Assembly (NCBI RefSeq): GCF_002954225.1
Contig: NZ_PPTH01000018.1
Span: forward strand, 62,001 to 126,000
From: Arthrobacter ruber
GTDB taxonomy: Bacteria > Actinomycetota > Actinomycetes > Actinomycetales > Micrococcaceae
Direction of reading: 5' to 3'
DNA length: 64,000 nucleotides
The translations under genes and the position numbers were made by a program. The notes beneath the pieces are model-generated. The model was not told the origin of the DNA and searched no databases. It saw only the letters and a list, made by a program, of their open reading frames with translations. The number at the start of each line of letters is the position of its first letter. Positions within the stretch are counted from its first letter, which is position 1. Below, in pieces: positions 34,702 to 44,589 of the stretch.

Positions 34702-36618
34702 CTAGGCGCGGGCGCGTGAACGCGACGCGCGCATGCGCTCGTTGGCGTCGAGGATGACCTTGCGGATGCGGATGGACTCCGGTGTGACCTCGACGCACTC
34801 GTCCTCGCGGGCGAACTCGAGGGACTCCTCGAGGGTGAGGTTGCGCGGCGGGGTCAGGTTCTCGAAGGTGTCCGAGGACGCCGCCCGCATGTTGGTGAGC
34901 TTCTTCTCCTTCGTGATGTTGACCTCCATGTCGTCGGCGCGGGAGTTCTCGCCGACGATCATGCCCTCGTACACCTCGGAGGTGGGCTGCACGAAGAACG
35001 AGCCGCGCTCCTGGAGGTTGATCATCGCGAACGGGGTGACGACGCCGGCGCGGTCCGCGATCATCGAGCCGTTGGTGCGGTACTCGATGTCACCGGCCCA
35101 CGGCTCGTAGCCCTCGGAGATCGACGCGGCGATACCGGCACCGCGCGTGTCCGTCAGGAAGCGCGTGCGGAAGCCGATGAGGCCACGGGCGGGGACGATG
35201 AACTCCATGCGTACCCAGCCGGTGCCGTGGTTGGCCATGTTCGTCATGCGGCCCTTGCGGGCGGCCATGAGCTGGGTGACGCCGCCGAGGTACTCCTCGG
35301 GGACGTCGATGGTCATGTGCTCCATCGGCTCGTGGATCTTGCCGTCGATGGTCTTGGTGACGACCTGCGGCTTGCCGACCGTGAGCTCGAAGCCCTCGCG
35401 GCGCATCTGCTCCACGAGGATGGCCAGCGCGAGCTCGCCGCGACCCTGGACCTCCCAGGCGTCGGGGCGCGCGGTCGGCAGGACGCGGAGCGACACGTTG
35501 CCGATGAGCTCCTTGTCGAGGCGGTCCTTGACCTGGCGCGCGGTGACCTTGGCGCCCTTGACCTTGCCCGCCAGCGGCGAGGTGTTGATACCGATGGTCA
35601 CGGAGATCGCGGGATCGTCGACCGTGATGAGCGGCAGCGGCTGCGGGTTGTCGACGTCGGTGAGGGTCTCACCGATGGTGATGCCCTCGATTCCGGCCAC
35701 GGCCACGATCTCGCCGGGGCCGGCGGACTCGGTGGGCACGCGGTCCAGGGCCTTGGTGGCCAGGAGCTCGGTGATCTTGACGGTCTTCAGCTCGCCGTTC
35801 TGGCGGGCCCAGGCGACCTGCTGGCCCTTGCGCAGGGTGCCGTTGAAGATGCGCAGCAGCGCGAGGCGGCCGAGGAACGGCGAGGCGTCGAGGTTGGTGA
35901 CGTGGGCCTGCAGCACACCCTCGGGGTTGTAGCGGGGCGCGGGGATGTGCTCGATGATCGTCTGGAACAGGGGCTCCAGGTTGTCGTTGGTCGGCACGGT
36001 GCCGTCCGCCGGCTGCTCGAGCGACGCCGCTCCTGCACGGGCCGCGGCGTACACGACGGGCACATTCAGGATCGAGTCGAGGTCGAGGTCGGGGACCTCG
36101 TCGGCGAGGTCGGACGCCAGTCCGAGGAGGAGGTCCATCGACTCGCTGACGACGTCCTCGATGCGGGAGTCGGGGCGGTCGGTCTTGTTGACCAGCAGGA
36201 TGACGGGGAGCTTCGCCGCCAGGGCCTTGCGGAGCACGAAGCGGGTCTGGGGCAGCGGGCCCTCGGACGCGTCGACGAGGAGGACGACGCCGTCAACCAT
36301 GGACAGGCCGCGCTCCACCTCGCCACCGAAGTCGGCGTGGCCCGGGGTGTCGATGACGTTGATGGTGATCGTCTCGCCCTTGGCGGAGGGGCCGTCGTAG
36401 AACACCGTGGTGTTCTTCGCGAGGATGGTGATGCCCTTCTCGCGCTCGAGGTCACCGGAGTCCATGACGCGGTCGGCCACGTCGCCGTGTGCAGCGAACG
36501 AATTGGTCTGCTTCAGCATGGCATCGACCAGGGTGGTTTTTCCGTGGTCAACGTGAGCCACGATGGCTACGTTGCGGAGATCGCTGCGGACAGCGGTGTT
36601 GCCTGTGGTTTCAGACAT
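34702..36618 (-). CDS. typA: translational GTPase TypA/BipA
   Basis: 638 aa. EF-G-like ribosome-associated GTPase acting in 50S assembly and stress adaptation. G1 AHVDHGKTT, G2 region EREKGITI, G3 DTPGHADF, G4 NKTD are intact, followed by domain II, EF-G III/V-type domains and the BipA-specific C-terminal domain (GRMTNMANHGTGW; RGLIGFRTRFLTDTRG). Normal length. Position corresponds to Rv1165. Confidence 0.95.
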   Translation of the reverse strand: MSETTGNTAVRSDLRNVAIVAHVDHGKTTLVDAMLKQTNSFAAHGDVADRVMDSGDLEREKGITILAKNTTVFYDGPSAKGETITINVIDTPGHADFGGEVERGLSMVDGVVLLVDASEGPLPQTRFVLRKALAAKLPVILLVNKTDRPDSRIEDVVSESMDLLLGLASDLADEVPDLDLDSILNVPVVYAAARAGAASLEQPADGTVPTNDNLEPLFQTIIEHIPAPRYNPEGVLQAHVTNLDASPFLGRLALLRIFNGTLRKGQQVAWARQNGELKTVKITELLATKALDRVPTESAGPGEIVAVAGIEGITIGETLTDVDNPQPLPLITVDDPAISVTIGINTSPLAGKVKGAKVTARQVKDRLDKELIGNVSLRVLPTARPDAWEVQGRGELALAILVEQMRREGFELTVGKPQVVTKTIDGKIHEPMEHMTIDVPEEYLGGVTQLMAARKGRMTNMANHGTGWVRMEFIVPARGLIGFRTRFLTDTRGAGIAASISEGYEPWAGDIEYRTNGSMIADRAGVVTPFAMINLQERGSFFVQPTSEVYEGMIVGENSRADDMEVNITKEKKLTNMRAASSDTFENLTPPRNLTLEESLEFAREDECVEVTPESIRIRKVILDANERMRASRSRARA

Positions 36619-36780
36619 GCGTGATTACTCAATTCGGTATCTACTGCGGGGAAATTGACGGCGGCTGCACTGCACGCCCTCTTACCAGTCTAGGCGCTGG
36701 GGAAAAACAGACCTAATGCGCATGGGCGCTGCGGGTCCGGATCAGCTGTGGGCGCACCCGGGGCGGAGCGTTCCGGGACG

Positions 36781-36815
36781 ACGACGGCGGCCCTCCGGTG
36801 GAGGACCGCCGTCGT
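36781..36815 (-). terminator. terminator downstream of dpp1
   Basis: Stem ACGACGGCGG/CCGCCGTCGT with an inner CCTCC/GAGG stem lies between the dpp1 ATPase stop and the typA promoter region. Same ACGACGGCGG core as the galE and rmuC terminators. Confidence 0.65.
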
Positions 36816-36844
36816 GCTCGGGGCGCCGATTGCCTGGGAGACGC

Positions 36845-38590
36845 CTACGCGACCTCGGGGGGCAGGACGAGGCCCGCTCCCGGGATCGCCGCGAGCAGCG
36901 CCTGTGTGTAGGCGGTCCTCGGGTTGTCGAACACCTCGTCGGTGGTGCCCTGCTCCACGAGCTTCCCCTTCTCCATGACGGCCACGTGATCGGCGATCTG
37001 GCGGACCACCGCGAGGTCGTGCGTGATGAAGAGGTAGCTCAGGCCCAGCTCCGCCTGCAGGTCGGCGAGCAGGTTCAGGATCTGGGCCTGCACCAGCACG
37101 TCGAGAGCCGAGACGGCCTCGTCGCAGATGACCACCTCGGGGTCCAGGGCGAGCGCCCGGGCGATGGCCACGCGCTGACGCTGACCGCCGGAGAGCTCGT
37201 TCGGGAAGCGCTGCATCATCGAGGACGGCAGGGCCACCTGGTCCAGGAGTGCGCGGACCTTCTTCTCCCGGCTCTTCGCGTCGCCGACCCCGTGGACGCG
37301 CAGCGGCTCCTCGATGGTGCGGTAGATGTTGTACATCGGGTCGAGCGAGCCGTACGGGTCCTGGAAGATGGGCTGGACGCGGCGACGGAAGTCGAACATC
37401 TGCTTGCGCCCGAGGGTGGTGATGTCCACGCCGTCGAACCGGATGCTGCCTGATGAAGCGCCCTCGAGTCCGAGCACCATCTTCGCGACGGTGGACTTGC
37501 CCGAGCCGGATTCGCCCACGACGGCGGTGGTGGTGCCTCGGGCGATCGAGAAGGAGACCTTGTCCACGGCCGTGAAGTCGGTGGACTTGCCCCAGCTCCC
37601 CCGGATCTTGAAGACCTTCGTCAGGTCCTCGACCTCGATCACCTTGTCCAGCGCCGCACCCTGCGCCGCGGCGGGCGCGAGGAGGTCCTCCGTCTCGACG
37701 CCGGCCCTCTTGGCCGACTCGATGCGCCGCGAGGCGATGGACGGGGCGGAGGCCACGAGCTTCTGGGTGTACGGGTGGCGCGGGTTCGTCAGCAGTTCGA
37801 GGGCCGGACCGGCCTCGACGACCTGCCCCTTGTACATCACGATCACCTTGTGCGCGCGCTCGGCGGCGAGGCCGAGATCGTGGGTGATGAGGAGCACGGC
37901 GGTGCCGAGCTCCTCGGTCATGGTGTCGAGGTGGTCCAGGATCTGCCGCTGCACCGTGACGTCGAGCGCCGAGGTCGGCTCGTCGGCGATGAGCAGGCGC
38001 GGCCGGCAGGACAGGCCGATGGCGATGAGGGCCCGCTGGCGCATGCCACCGGAGAACTCGTGCGGGTACTGGTTGGCGCGCGACGCGGCGTCGGGCAGGC
38101 CCGCTTCCGCGAGCACCTTCGCCACGTCCTGGGGGCCGCTCGGCAATCCGTTGGCCTTCAGCGTCTCCCTGACCTGGAAGCCGATCTTCCAGACGGGATT
38201 CAGGTTGGACATCGGATCCTGCGGCACCATGCCGATCGACGAGCCGCGGAGCTCGACGATGCGCTTCTCCGAGGCATGGGTGATGTCCTCGCCGTCGAAG
38301 ATGATGCTGCCGTGGGAGACGCGCCCGTTGCCGGGCAGCAGGCCGATGGCGGCCAGCGCCGTCGTCGACTTGCCGGACCCCGACTCCCCCACGATCGCGA
38401 CCGTCTCACCGGGCATCACGGTGAGGTGCGCGTTGCGCACCGCCGGGACGTCACCGTTGGACGTCGTGAAGGTGATCGCGAGGTCGCGGAGCTCGAGCAG
38501 CGGCTGGGGGGTCCCCGCGGGTGCGGGGGCCGCCGCCGTGGCGGTGCGGGCGGCGCGGCGGCCGCCCTCGTTGCTGATGCTGTGGCTCAT
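36845..38590 (-). CDS. dipeptide/oligopeptide ABC transporter, fused DppD-DppF ATPase
   Basis: 581 aa carrying two complete nucleotide-binding domains: [28 protein letters not shown] in the first half and [28 protein letters not shown] in the second. Each half ends in the peptide-importer extension (NPRHPYTQKL; NPRTAYTQALL). One polypeptide therefore replaces the DppD and DppF subunits. Overlaps dppC by ATGA. Confidence 0.9.
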   Translation of the reverse strand: MSHSISNEGGRRAARTATAAAPAPAGTPQPLLELRDLAITFTTSNGDVPAVRNAHLTVMPGETVAIVGESGSGKSTTALAAIGLLPGNGRVSHGSIIFDGEDITHASEKRIVELRGSSIGMVPQDPMSNLNPVWKIGFQVRETLKANGLPSGPQDVAKVLAEAGLPDAASRANQYPHEFSGGMRQRALIAIGLSCRPRLLIADEPTSALDVTVQRQILDHLDTMTEELGTAVLLITHDLGLAAERAHKVIVMYKGQVVEAGPALELLTNPRHPYTQKLVASAPSIASRRIESAKRAGVETEDLLAPAAAQGAALDKVIEVEDLTKVFKIRGSWGKSTDFTAVDKVSFSIARGTTTAVVGESGSGKSTVAKMVLGLEGASSGSIRFDGVDITTLGRKQMFDFRRRVQPIFQDPYGSLDPMYNIYRTIEEPLRVHGVGDAKSREKKVRALLDQVALPSSMMQRFPNELSGGQRQRVAIARALALDPEVVICDEAVSALDVLVQAQILNLLADLQAELGLSYLFITHDLAVVRQIADHVAVMEKGKLVEQGTTDEVFDNPRTAYTQALLAAIPGAGLVLPPEVA

Positions 38591-39606
38591 CGTTTGCGTG
38601 CCTTCGGATCGAGAGCGTCACGCAGGGCGTCGCCCAGCATGATGAAGCTCAGAACGGTGATCGACAGGGCGAGGCCCGGCCAGAAGATCGCCATCGGGTT
38701 GCTGCGCAGCGACGGCTTCGCCGAGAAGATGTCATTGCCCCACGACATGACCTCGGGAGGGAGGCCGATGCCGAGGAAGGACAACGTGGACTCGGCCACG
38801 ATGAACGTGCCGAGTGAGATCGTCGCGATGACGATGACCGGGGCGAGCGCGTTCGGGATGACGTGCTTGACGAGCGCACCCAGCGGCGAGACGCCGAGCG
38901 AGCGGGCCGCCGTCACGAAGTCCGCGTTGCGGACCTCGATCACCGCGGCGCGCGTGATCCGGGCTATCTGCGGCCAGCCGAAGGCCACCAGGATGACGAC
39001 GAGCGTCCATACGTTCCGGTTTTGCTGGAACACGGGAAGCTGCACGACCACGATCGCGCCGAGGATCAGCGGGAGGGCGAAGAAGATGTCACCCACGCGG
39101 GCGAGCACCGCATCGACCCAGCCCCCGAAGAAGCCGGCCAGCGCGCCGATGAGGCCGCCGATCAGCACCACGCCGAGCGTGGCGAACAGGCCGACGGTGA
39201 GCGAGGACTGCGTGCCGTGTACCACGCGGGAGAGGATGTCGCAGCCCTGGACGGTGAAGCCCAGGGGGTGGCCGGGAGCGGGACCGCCGTCGGAGTTCTC
39301 GAGCAGGCAGTTCTCGTTCGGCGGCTCGTTCGTGAACAGCCCGGGGAACAGCGCCACGAAGATGACCGCGAGGATCAGGATCGCGCTGATGATGAACAGC
39401 GGCTGCTTCCGCAGGCTGCGCCACGCCTCGCCCCAGAGGCTGCGGGGCGCGGCGTCGGACACCGCGCTGTCCGTGGCCCGGACCGGTGTCTCGTCCAGGT
39501 CGGCGACGAAGTGCTCGATCGGGTAGGCGGACCGCTTCGTGCGCGCCACGGGCGTGGGAGCCTGGGTGGGCACGGCGGCCTCGGTGGGTGAAATCGGTTC
39601 AGGCAT
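38587..39606 (-). CDS. peptide ABC transporter permease (DppC type)
   Basis: 339 aa. N-terminal cytoplasmic segment, first helix (LFIISAILILAVIFVALFPG), periplasmic loop GHPLGFTVQGCDILSRVVHG and the BPD permease core (VRNADFVTAARSLGVSPLGAL). Overlaps dppB1 by 8 nt and dppDF1 by 4 nt, so stoichiometry is probably coupled. Confidence 0.9.
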   Translation of the reverse strand: MPEPISPTEAAVPTQAPTPVARTKRSAYPIEHFVADLDETPVRATDSAVSDAAPRSLWGEAWRSLRKQPLFIISAILILAVIFVALFPGLFTNEPPNENCLLENSDGGPAPGHPLGFTVQGCDILSRVVHGTQSSLTVGLFATLGVVLIGGLIGALAGFFGGWVDAVLARVGDIFFALPLILGAIVVVQLPVFQQNRNVWTLVVILVAFGWPQIARITRAAVIEVRNADFVTAARSLGVSPLGALVKHVIPNALAPVIVIATISLGTFIVAESTLSFLGIGLPPEVMSWGNDIFSAKPSLRSNPMAIFWPGLALSITVLSFIMLGDALRDALDPKARKR

Positions 39607-40525
39607 ATCGAATCCTTGGGTCCAGCCAGGCGTACAGGAGATCCACCAGCAGGTTCGCCAGGCAGAAGATGAGGATCAGGAACGTGACGATCGAGACGAC
39701 CATCGGTCCGTCACCGTTCAGTACGGCGCGGTAGAGGGTGTTGCCGACCCCGTTGACGTTGAAGATGCCTTCGGTGACGATCGCACCGCCCATGAGGGCG
39801 CCGAGGTCGGCACCGAGGAAGGTCACGACGGGGATCAGCGAGTTGCGGAGGACGTGCACGACGACGACGCGCCGGCGGCTGAGGCCCTTGGCCGTCGCCG
39901 TACGGACGTAGTCCGCGTTCACGTTCTCGATGATGCTCGTGCGGGTCAGGCGCAGCACGTAGGCGAAGGACACGAGCCCGAGGACGATGGCCGGGAGCAG
40001 GAGCTCGGTGAAGGTCGCATCACCGCTCACGGTCGGGTTGGTCCACTGCAGCTTGACGCCGATGAGGAACTGCATCAGGAAGCCGAGCACGAAGATGGGC
40101 ACGGCGATGACGATTAGGGAGAGCACGAGGACGGAGGAGTCGAAGATCCTGCCCTTGCGCAGCCCCGCGATGAGGCCGAACACGATGCCGAAGACGGCTT
40201 CGATGACGAGGGCCATGATGGCGAGCTTCGCCGTGGTCGGGAAGACCTCGGCGATGATGGTGGCGATCGGGCGGCCCGAGAAGTTGGTGCCGAGGTCGAA
40301 CGTCAGGACGCCCTTGAGGTACAGCAGGTACTGGATCCAGAAGGGCTGGTCCAGGTTGTACTGCTCGCGCAGGCCCGCGACGACGGCCGGGGTGCAGCCG
40401 CGCTCGCCGCAGATGGCCGCGGTGGCGTCACCCGGGAGGCTGAAGACGAGGAAGTACACCAGCAGCGTCGCGCCGAGGAAGACGGGGATCAGCTGCAGGA
40501 AGCGTCGGGCTATGTACCAGACCAT
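39599..40525 (-). CDS. peptide ABC transporter permease (DppB type)
   Basis: 308 aa with about six helices. It starts MVWYIARRFLQLIPVFLGAT, the classic DppB N-terminus; ATG 40525 has the Shine-Dalgarno GGGAGGTG. EAA loop ADYVRTATAKGLSRRRVVVV. The open frame extends 29 codons further upstream without homology. Confidence 0.9.
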   Translation of the reverse strand: MVWYIARRFLQLIPVFLGATLLVYFLVFSLPGDATAAICGERGCTPAVVAGLREQYNLDQPFWIQYLLYLKGVLTFDLGTNFSGRPIATIIAEVFPTTAKLAIMALVIEAVFGIVFGLIAGLRKGRIFDSSVLVLSLIVIAVPIFVLGFLMQFLIGVKLQWTNPTVSGDATFTELLLPAIVLGLVSFAYVLRLTRTSIIENVNADYVRTATAKGLSRRRVVVVHVLRNSLIPVVTFLGADLGALMGGAIVTEGIFNVNGVGNTLYRAVLNGDGPMVVSIVTFLILIFCLANLLVDLLYAWLDPRIRYA

Positions 40526-40618
40526 CAGTGCGCACCTCCCGGTGCGGCGTGCGTCCGGACGGGACGCAGTGAGGGGTTGCTCATGAGGTGTTGAACCTTT
40601 TCGTTGGAGCACGGAAAA

Positions 40619-40647
40619 GGGGCCCGCCGGCGTGCCGGGCGGGCCCC
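40619..40647 (-). terminator. intercistronic terminator-like hairpin after the dpp1 binding-protein gene
   Basis: 12-bp GC stem with one bulge, followed on the minus strand by TTTT, lies between the solute-binding-protein stop and dppB. It is the most canonical intrinsic terminator in the window, yet it sits inside an operon. Confidence 0.65.
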
Positions 40648-40661
40648 GAGACCGCTAGGGG

Positions 40662-42308
40662 TTACTTGCCGGTGATGGCGTAGTAGAGCGGAACACCGTT
40701 CCAGCCGAACTCGACGTTGTCCACGTTGTTGCTCCAGCCGCCCTGGGCGACCTGGTACCACAGCGGGATGGCCGGGAGGTCCTCCAGGAGGTCCTCCTGG
40801 GCCTTGTTCATGGCCTCGTTGCCCTCCTCGACGGAGCTGGCGGCGAGTCCGTCGGTCAGCTGCTGGTCGAACTCGGGGTTGCTGTAGCGGGCGTCGTTGG
40901 ACCCGGCGCCGGTGGCGTAGATGGGTCCGAGGAAGTTGTACAGCGACGGGTAGTCGGCCTGCCAGCCGGCACGCAGGGCACCCGAGAGGGTCTCCTCCGT
41001 GGCTTCCGTGCGGGCTTCCTTGAACGTCGCGTACGGCTTGCCCGAGATCTCGATGCCGAGGTTGTTCTTGATGTTGTTCACCACGGCCTCGACCCACGTC
41101 TTGTGGTCGCCCTTGTCGGCGTTGTAGCCGATCGTCAGGGGCTGCGACGCGTCGTAGGGCTCGATCTTCTCGGCCTCGGCCCAGAGCTTCTTGGCCTCGT
41201 CCGGGTTGTACTCGAGGTTCTCGCTGCCGGGCAGGTCCTCGCTGTAGCCGTCGAGGACGGGCGCGGTGAAGTCCTTGGCGGGCGTACGGCCGTTGTTGAA
41301 GATGACCTCGGTGATCTCGTCACGGTTGATCGCCATCGACAGCGCCTGACGGCGGAGCTTGCCGGCCTCGCCGTCCCAGTTCGGGAGGTAGTAGGGGATG
41401 GCGATGGTCTGGTTGCCCGCGTAGGGAGACTCGATGGAGCGCTCGCCGAGGTCGTTCTTGAAGTTCTTGATGTCGCTCGTCGGGATCGTCTTGAGGACGT
41501 CCAGGTTGTCCGAGATCAGGTCCTGGTAGGCCGTGGTGTCGTTCTGGTAGATCTTGAACGTCACGCCGGCGTTCTGCGCGGCCTGAGGGCCCTCGTACTC
41601 GTCGTTCGGAACGAGTTCGATCTGCTGGTTGTGCTGCCAGGCACCCTCGGAGGCGAACTTGTAGGGGCCGTTGCCGATCGGGTTCTCGCCGAACGCGGCG
41701 GGATCCTCGAGGGCTGCGGCGGGCAGCGGGAAGAACGCGCTGTAGCCGAGGCGCAGCGGCCAGTCGGATTCCGGCTGGGCCAGCGTGACGGTGAAGGTCG
41801 TGTCGTCGACGACGGTGAGACCGCTCATGGTCTCCACGGTGGAGCCCTCGGCGCTGGCCTCGTCGTAGCCTTCGATGCTCTCGAAGAAGTAGCTGGAGAG
41901 CTGGGCGTTCTTGGCTGCGGCACCGTAGTTCCACGCGTCCACGAAGGAGCTCGCGGTGACGGGGTCACCGTTGGTGAAGGTCTTGCCTTCCTTGAGCTTG
42001 ATCGTGTAGGTCTGCGCGTCCTCGGTCTCGATGGACTCGGCCATCTCGTTCTGGGGCTTGCCGTCGGCGTCGTAGCTGACGAGGCCCGCGAAGATGAGGT
42101 CGAGGATCGCTCCGCCGCCCACCTCGTTGGTGCTGGTGGGGATCAGCGGGTTCTGGGGCTCGGAGCCGTCGACGACGATGACCGCGTCTGTGGCGCCGGT
42201 GGTACCGCTGGTGGTGCCGGACTCAGAGCTTCCGCCACCGCATGCGCTGAGTGACAGTGCGGCGAGGGCCGCGACGCTGAGCATCTTGGAAGTGCGCGTG
42301 AAACGCAT
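40662..42308 (-). CDS. peptide ABC transporter substrate-binding lipoprotein (SBP_bac_5)
   Basis: 548 aa family 5 solute-binding protein. Signal peptide with lipobox LSAC (Cys23), Gly/Ser tether, then IVVDGSEPQNPLIP, ETEDAQTYTIKLKEGKTFTN and the C-terminal PAIPLWYQVAQGG. Strong Shine-Dalgarno AGGAGG before ATG 42308. First gene of dpp1. Position corresponds to the LpqW-type lipoprotein next to typA in mycobacteria; ligand unknown. Confidence 0.9.
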   Translation of the reverse strand: MRFTRTSKMLSVAALAALSLSACGGGSSESGTTSGTTGATDAVIVVDGSEPQNPLIPTSTNEVGGGAILDLIFAGLVSYDADGKPQNEMAESIETEDAQTYTIKLKEGKTFTNGDPVTASSFVDAWNYGAAAKNAQLSSYFFESIEGYDEASAEGSTVETMSGLTVVDDTTFTVTLAQPESDWPLRLGYSAFFPLPAAALEDPAAFGENPIGNGPYKFASEGAWQHNQQIELVPNDEYEGPQAAQNAGVTFKIYQNDTTAYQDLISDNLDVLKTIPTSDIKNFKNDLGERSIESPYAGNQTIAIPYYLPNWDGEAGKLRRQALSMAINRDEITEVIFNNGRTPAKDFTAPVLDGYSEDLPGSENLEYNPDEAKKLWAEAEKIEPYDASQPLTIGYNADKGDHKTWVEAVVNNIKNNLGIEISGKPYATFKEARTEATEETLSGALRAGWQADYPSLYNFLGPIYATGAGSNDARYSNPEFDQQLTDGLAASSVEEGNEAMNKAQEDLLEDLPAIPLWYQVAQGGWSNNVDNVEFGWNGVPLYYAITGK

Positions 42309-42670
42309 TCCGCCTCCTAGGTATTGGGTCGATCCGGCGCTGATGTGGCCGGGAAAGTTGCTCCGCAGATAGCGAGAGCCAACTCACACCGGAAGATCAT
42401 ATGCCCGTTCCGTTGCTTTCCCGAACATGCTGTATACAAAAACAGTCCTCTGCTCGGCGGCACCGAGCATTCCTCCGTCATTTCCGCAGGCCAGCGCGCC
42501 ACCTGGTGTTACATCACAGTTTGGCCACAGGGCGGGGAGAAGACACCAGAGCACTGTATAGGCGGTGGTCGGACCGTTCGAAATCACCCGGCAACGGGAG
42601 CAGGGCGAAGCATGCAGGAAGCGCGCCCTTCCTGCCGCTGAACGGCCGGCCCTTCCTGGAAGCCGGACCG
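42309..42670. other. upstream region of dpp1, no gene seen
   Basis: About 360 bp, less GC-rich than its surroundings, between the dpp2 ATPase stop and the dpp1 binding-protein start. It should hold the dpp1 promoter. A short CTGT-N8-ACAG repeat at 42430-42445 is the only motif noticed. Confidence 0.4.
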
Positions 42671-44500
42671 TCAGTCGGTCGAGGCCATGAGCTTGGCGCG
42701 CAGCTCACGGCGCTCGCGCTGCAGGGCCGGGTCCGGCAGCGGGACGGCGGCCAGCAGGCGTTGCGTGTACGGATCCCGGGGGCTCCGCAGGATCTGGTCG
42801 CGCGTCCCCTGTTCCACGATGCGCCCGCGCTGCATCACGCAGATGTAATCCGCCAGGACATCCACCACCGCGAGGTCGTGCGTGACGAACAGGCAGGCGA
42901 AGCCGAGCTCGCGCTGCAGGTTCTGGAAGAGTTCGAGGACCTTGGCCTGCACCGATACGTCCAGGGCGGAGGTCGGCTCGTCCGCGACCATGAGCTTCGG
43001 CTTCAGCGACAGGGCCCGCGCGATCCCCACGCGCTGCTTCTGCCCGCCGGAGAGTTCGTGCGGGTACCTGTTGCGGTAGGACCGCGGCAGTTCGACCTGG
43101 TCCAGGAGTGTCTCGATGCGCTTCTGCAGCTCTCCGCCCTTGGCCTCGCCCGCGAGGTACATGGGTTCCCCGATGCTCTCACCGATCGGCAGCCGCGGGT
43201 TGAGCGACGACGACGGGTCCTGGAACACCATCCCGACATGGCGCCGCACCTTCACGAGTTCCCTGGACGAGGGCCGGAACCCCGAGACGTCGGTGCCCAC
43301 CACCTTCAGCGAACCCTGCGCCACCGGCAGGAGCCCGACGGCGGCCCGCCCGATGGTCGTCTTGCCGGAACCGGACTCCCCCACGAGGCCGATGACCTGA
43401 CCCGGATGGACCGTGAGGTTCACTCCCTCGACGGCGCGGAAGGCGGGCACACGGCCCTGCTTCGGGTACTCGATGGCGACGTCGACGAGCTCGAGGACGG
43501 GCTCGTCGGTCCGGGATGCGACGGCCCCGTCCCCGTCGAGCCGGGCGAGGACCATCCGCTCCCGCCGTTCCAGTTCGTCGTGGTCCACCGTCTGCAGCTC
43601 GGTGTGGGTGGCCGCCGCCAGTGCCGCGGTGATGTCGACGTCGTCGTGCCCGTCCCCCTGCCCGAGGTGCGGCACGGCTGCCAGGAGCGACCGCGTGTAC
43701 TCGTGCTGCGGGTTGTTGAAGATCTGCTCGGCCGTGCCGGTCTCGACGATCCGGCCCTTGCGCATCACGGCGATCCGGTCGGCGAGGTCCGCCACCACGC
43801 CCATGTCGTGCGTGATGAGCACGATCGCGCTGTTCAGCTGGTTGCGCAGGTTGCGCATCAGGTCGAGGATCTCGGCCTGCACGGTGACGTCGAGCGCGGT
43901 GGTCGGCTCGTCGGCGATCAGGAGCTTGGGGTCGCACGACAGGGACTGGGCGATCATGGCGCGCTGCCGCTGCCCCCCCGACAGCTGGTGCGGGTAGGAC
44001 CGGAACGCCTTCTCAGGGTCCGGCAGTTCCACCATCTGCAGCAGCCGCAGGGCGCGGTGTCGGGCCTCGTCCGGCGAGATCTCGTTGTGCAGGCGCAGCG
44101 TCTCGACGATCTGGAACCCCACGGTGTACACCGGGTTCAGGGCCGTCATGGGCTCCTGGAAGATGACCGCGACGTCGTTGCCGCGGACCTGCCGCAGCCG
44201 CCCGGCGGGCATCGACAGGACGGACTGCCCGTTGAGCAGCACCTCGCCCGTGACACGGCTGTTGGAGGGCAGCAGTCCGAGCAGCGACATGGAGCTGGCG
44301 CTCTTGCCGGAGCCCGATTCACCGACGATCGCCAGAACCTCGCCGGCGGCCACCTGGTAGTTGAGGTCGACGGCGGCGGGCACCCACTTCTTGTCCACGC
44401 CGAAGTCGACGCTGAGGTTGCGGACCTCGAGGACGGGTCCCTGGAAGGCGGGACCTCCCGCGCCGGTCTCCCCTGCGCCGCCGATGACCTGGGTACTCAT
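42671..44500 (-). CDS. peptide ABC transporter, fused DppD-DppF ATPase (dpp2)
   Basis: 609 aa with two nucleotide-binding domains (GESGSGKSA/LSGGQRQR/LIADEPTTALD and [28 protein letters not shown]). In the first Walker A the last Ser/Thr is Ala (GESGSGKSA followed by SS), a slight deviation whose effect is unclear. Shine-Dalgarno AGGAGAAGGA before ATG 44500. It belongs functionally with dppC2/dppB2/dppA2 but is separated from them by an oppositely oriented PH-domain gene, so it probably has its own promoter. Confidence 0.88.
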   Translation of the reverse strand: MSTQVIGGAGETGAGGPAFQGPVLEVRNLSVDFGVDKKWVPAAVDLNYQVAAGEVLAIVGESGSGKSASSMSLLGLLPSNSRVTGEVLLNGQSVLSMPAGRLRQVRGNDVAVIFQEPMTALNPVYTVGFQIVETLRLHNEISPDEARHRALRLLQMVELPDPEKAFRSYPHQLSGGQRQRAMIAQSLSCDPKLLIADEPTTALDVTVQAEILDLMRNLRNQLNSAIVLITHDMGVVADLADRIAVMRKGRIVETGTAEQIFNNPQHEYTRSLLAAVPHLGQGDGHDDVDITAALAAATHTELQTVDHDELERRERMVLARLDGDGAVASRTDEPVLELVDVAIEYPKQGRVPAFRAVEGVNLTVHPGQVIGLVGESGSGKTTIGRAAVGLLPVAQGSLKVVGTDVSGFRPSSRELVKVRRHVGMVFQDPSSSLNPRLPIGESIGEPMYLAGEAKGGELQKRIETLLDQVELPRSYRNRYPHELSGGQKQRVGIARALSLKPKLMVADEPTSALDVSVQAKVLELFQNLQRELGFACLFVTHDLAVVDVLADYICVMQRGRIVEQGTRDQILRSPRDPYTQRLLAAVPLPDPALQRERRELRAKLMASTD

Positions 44501-44589
44501 GAGTCCTTCTCCTTCGTGACGGACGCCGCACGCGGTCGCGGACGTCCCGGGCGTTCAACAGGCGGCTGCTGTGCTGGGACCATTGAGGC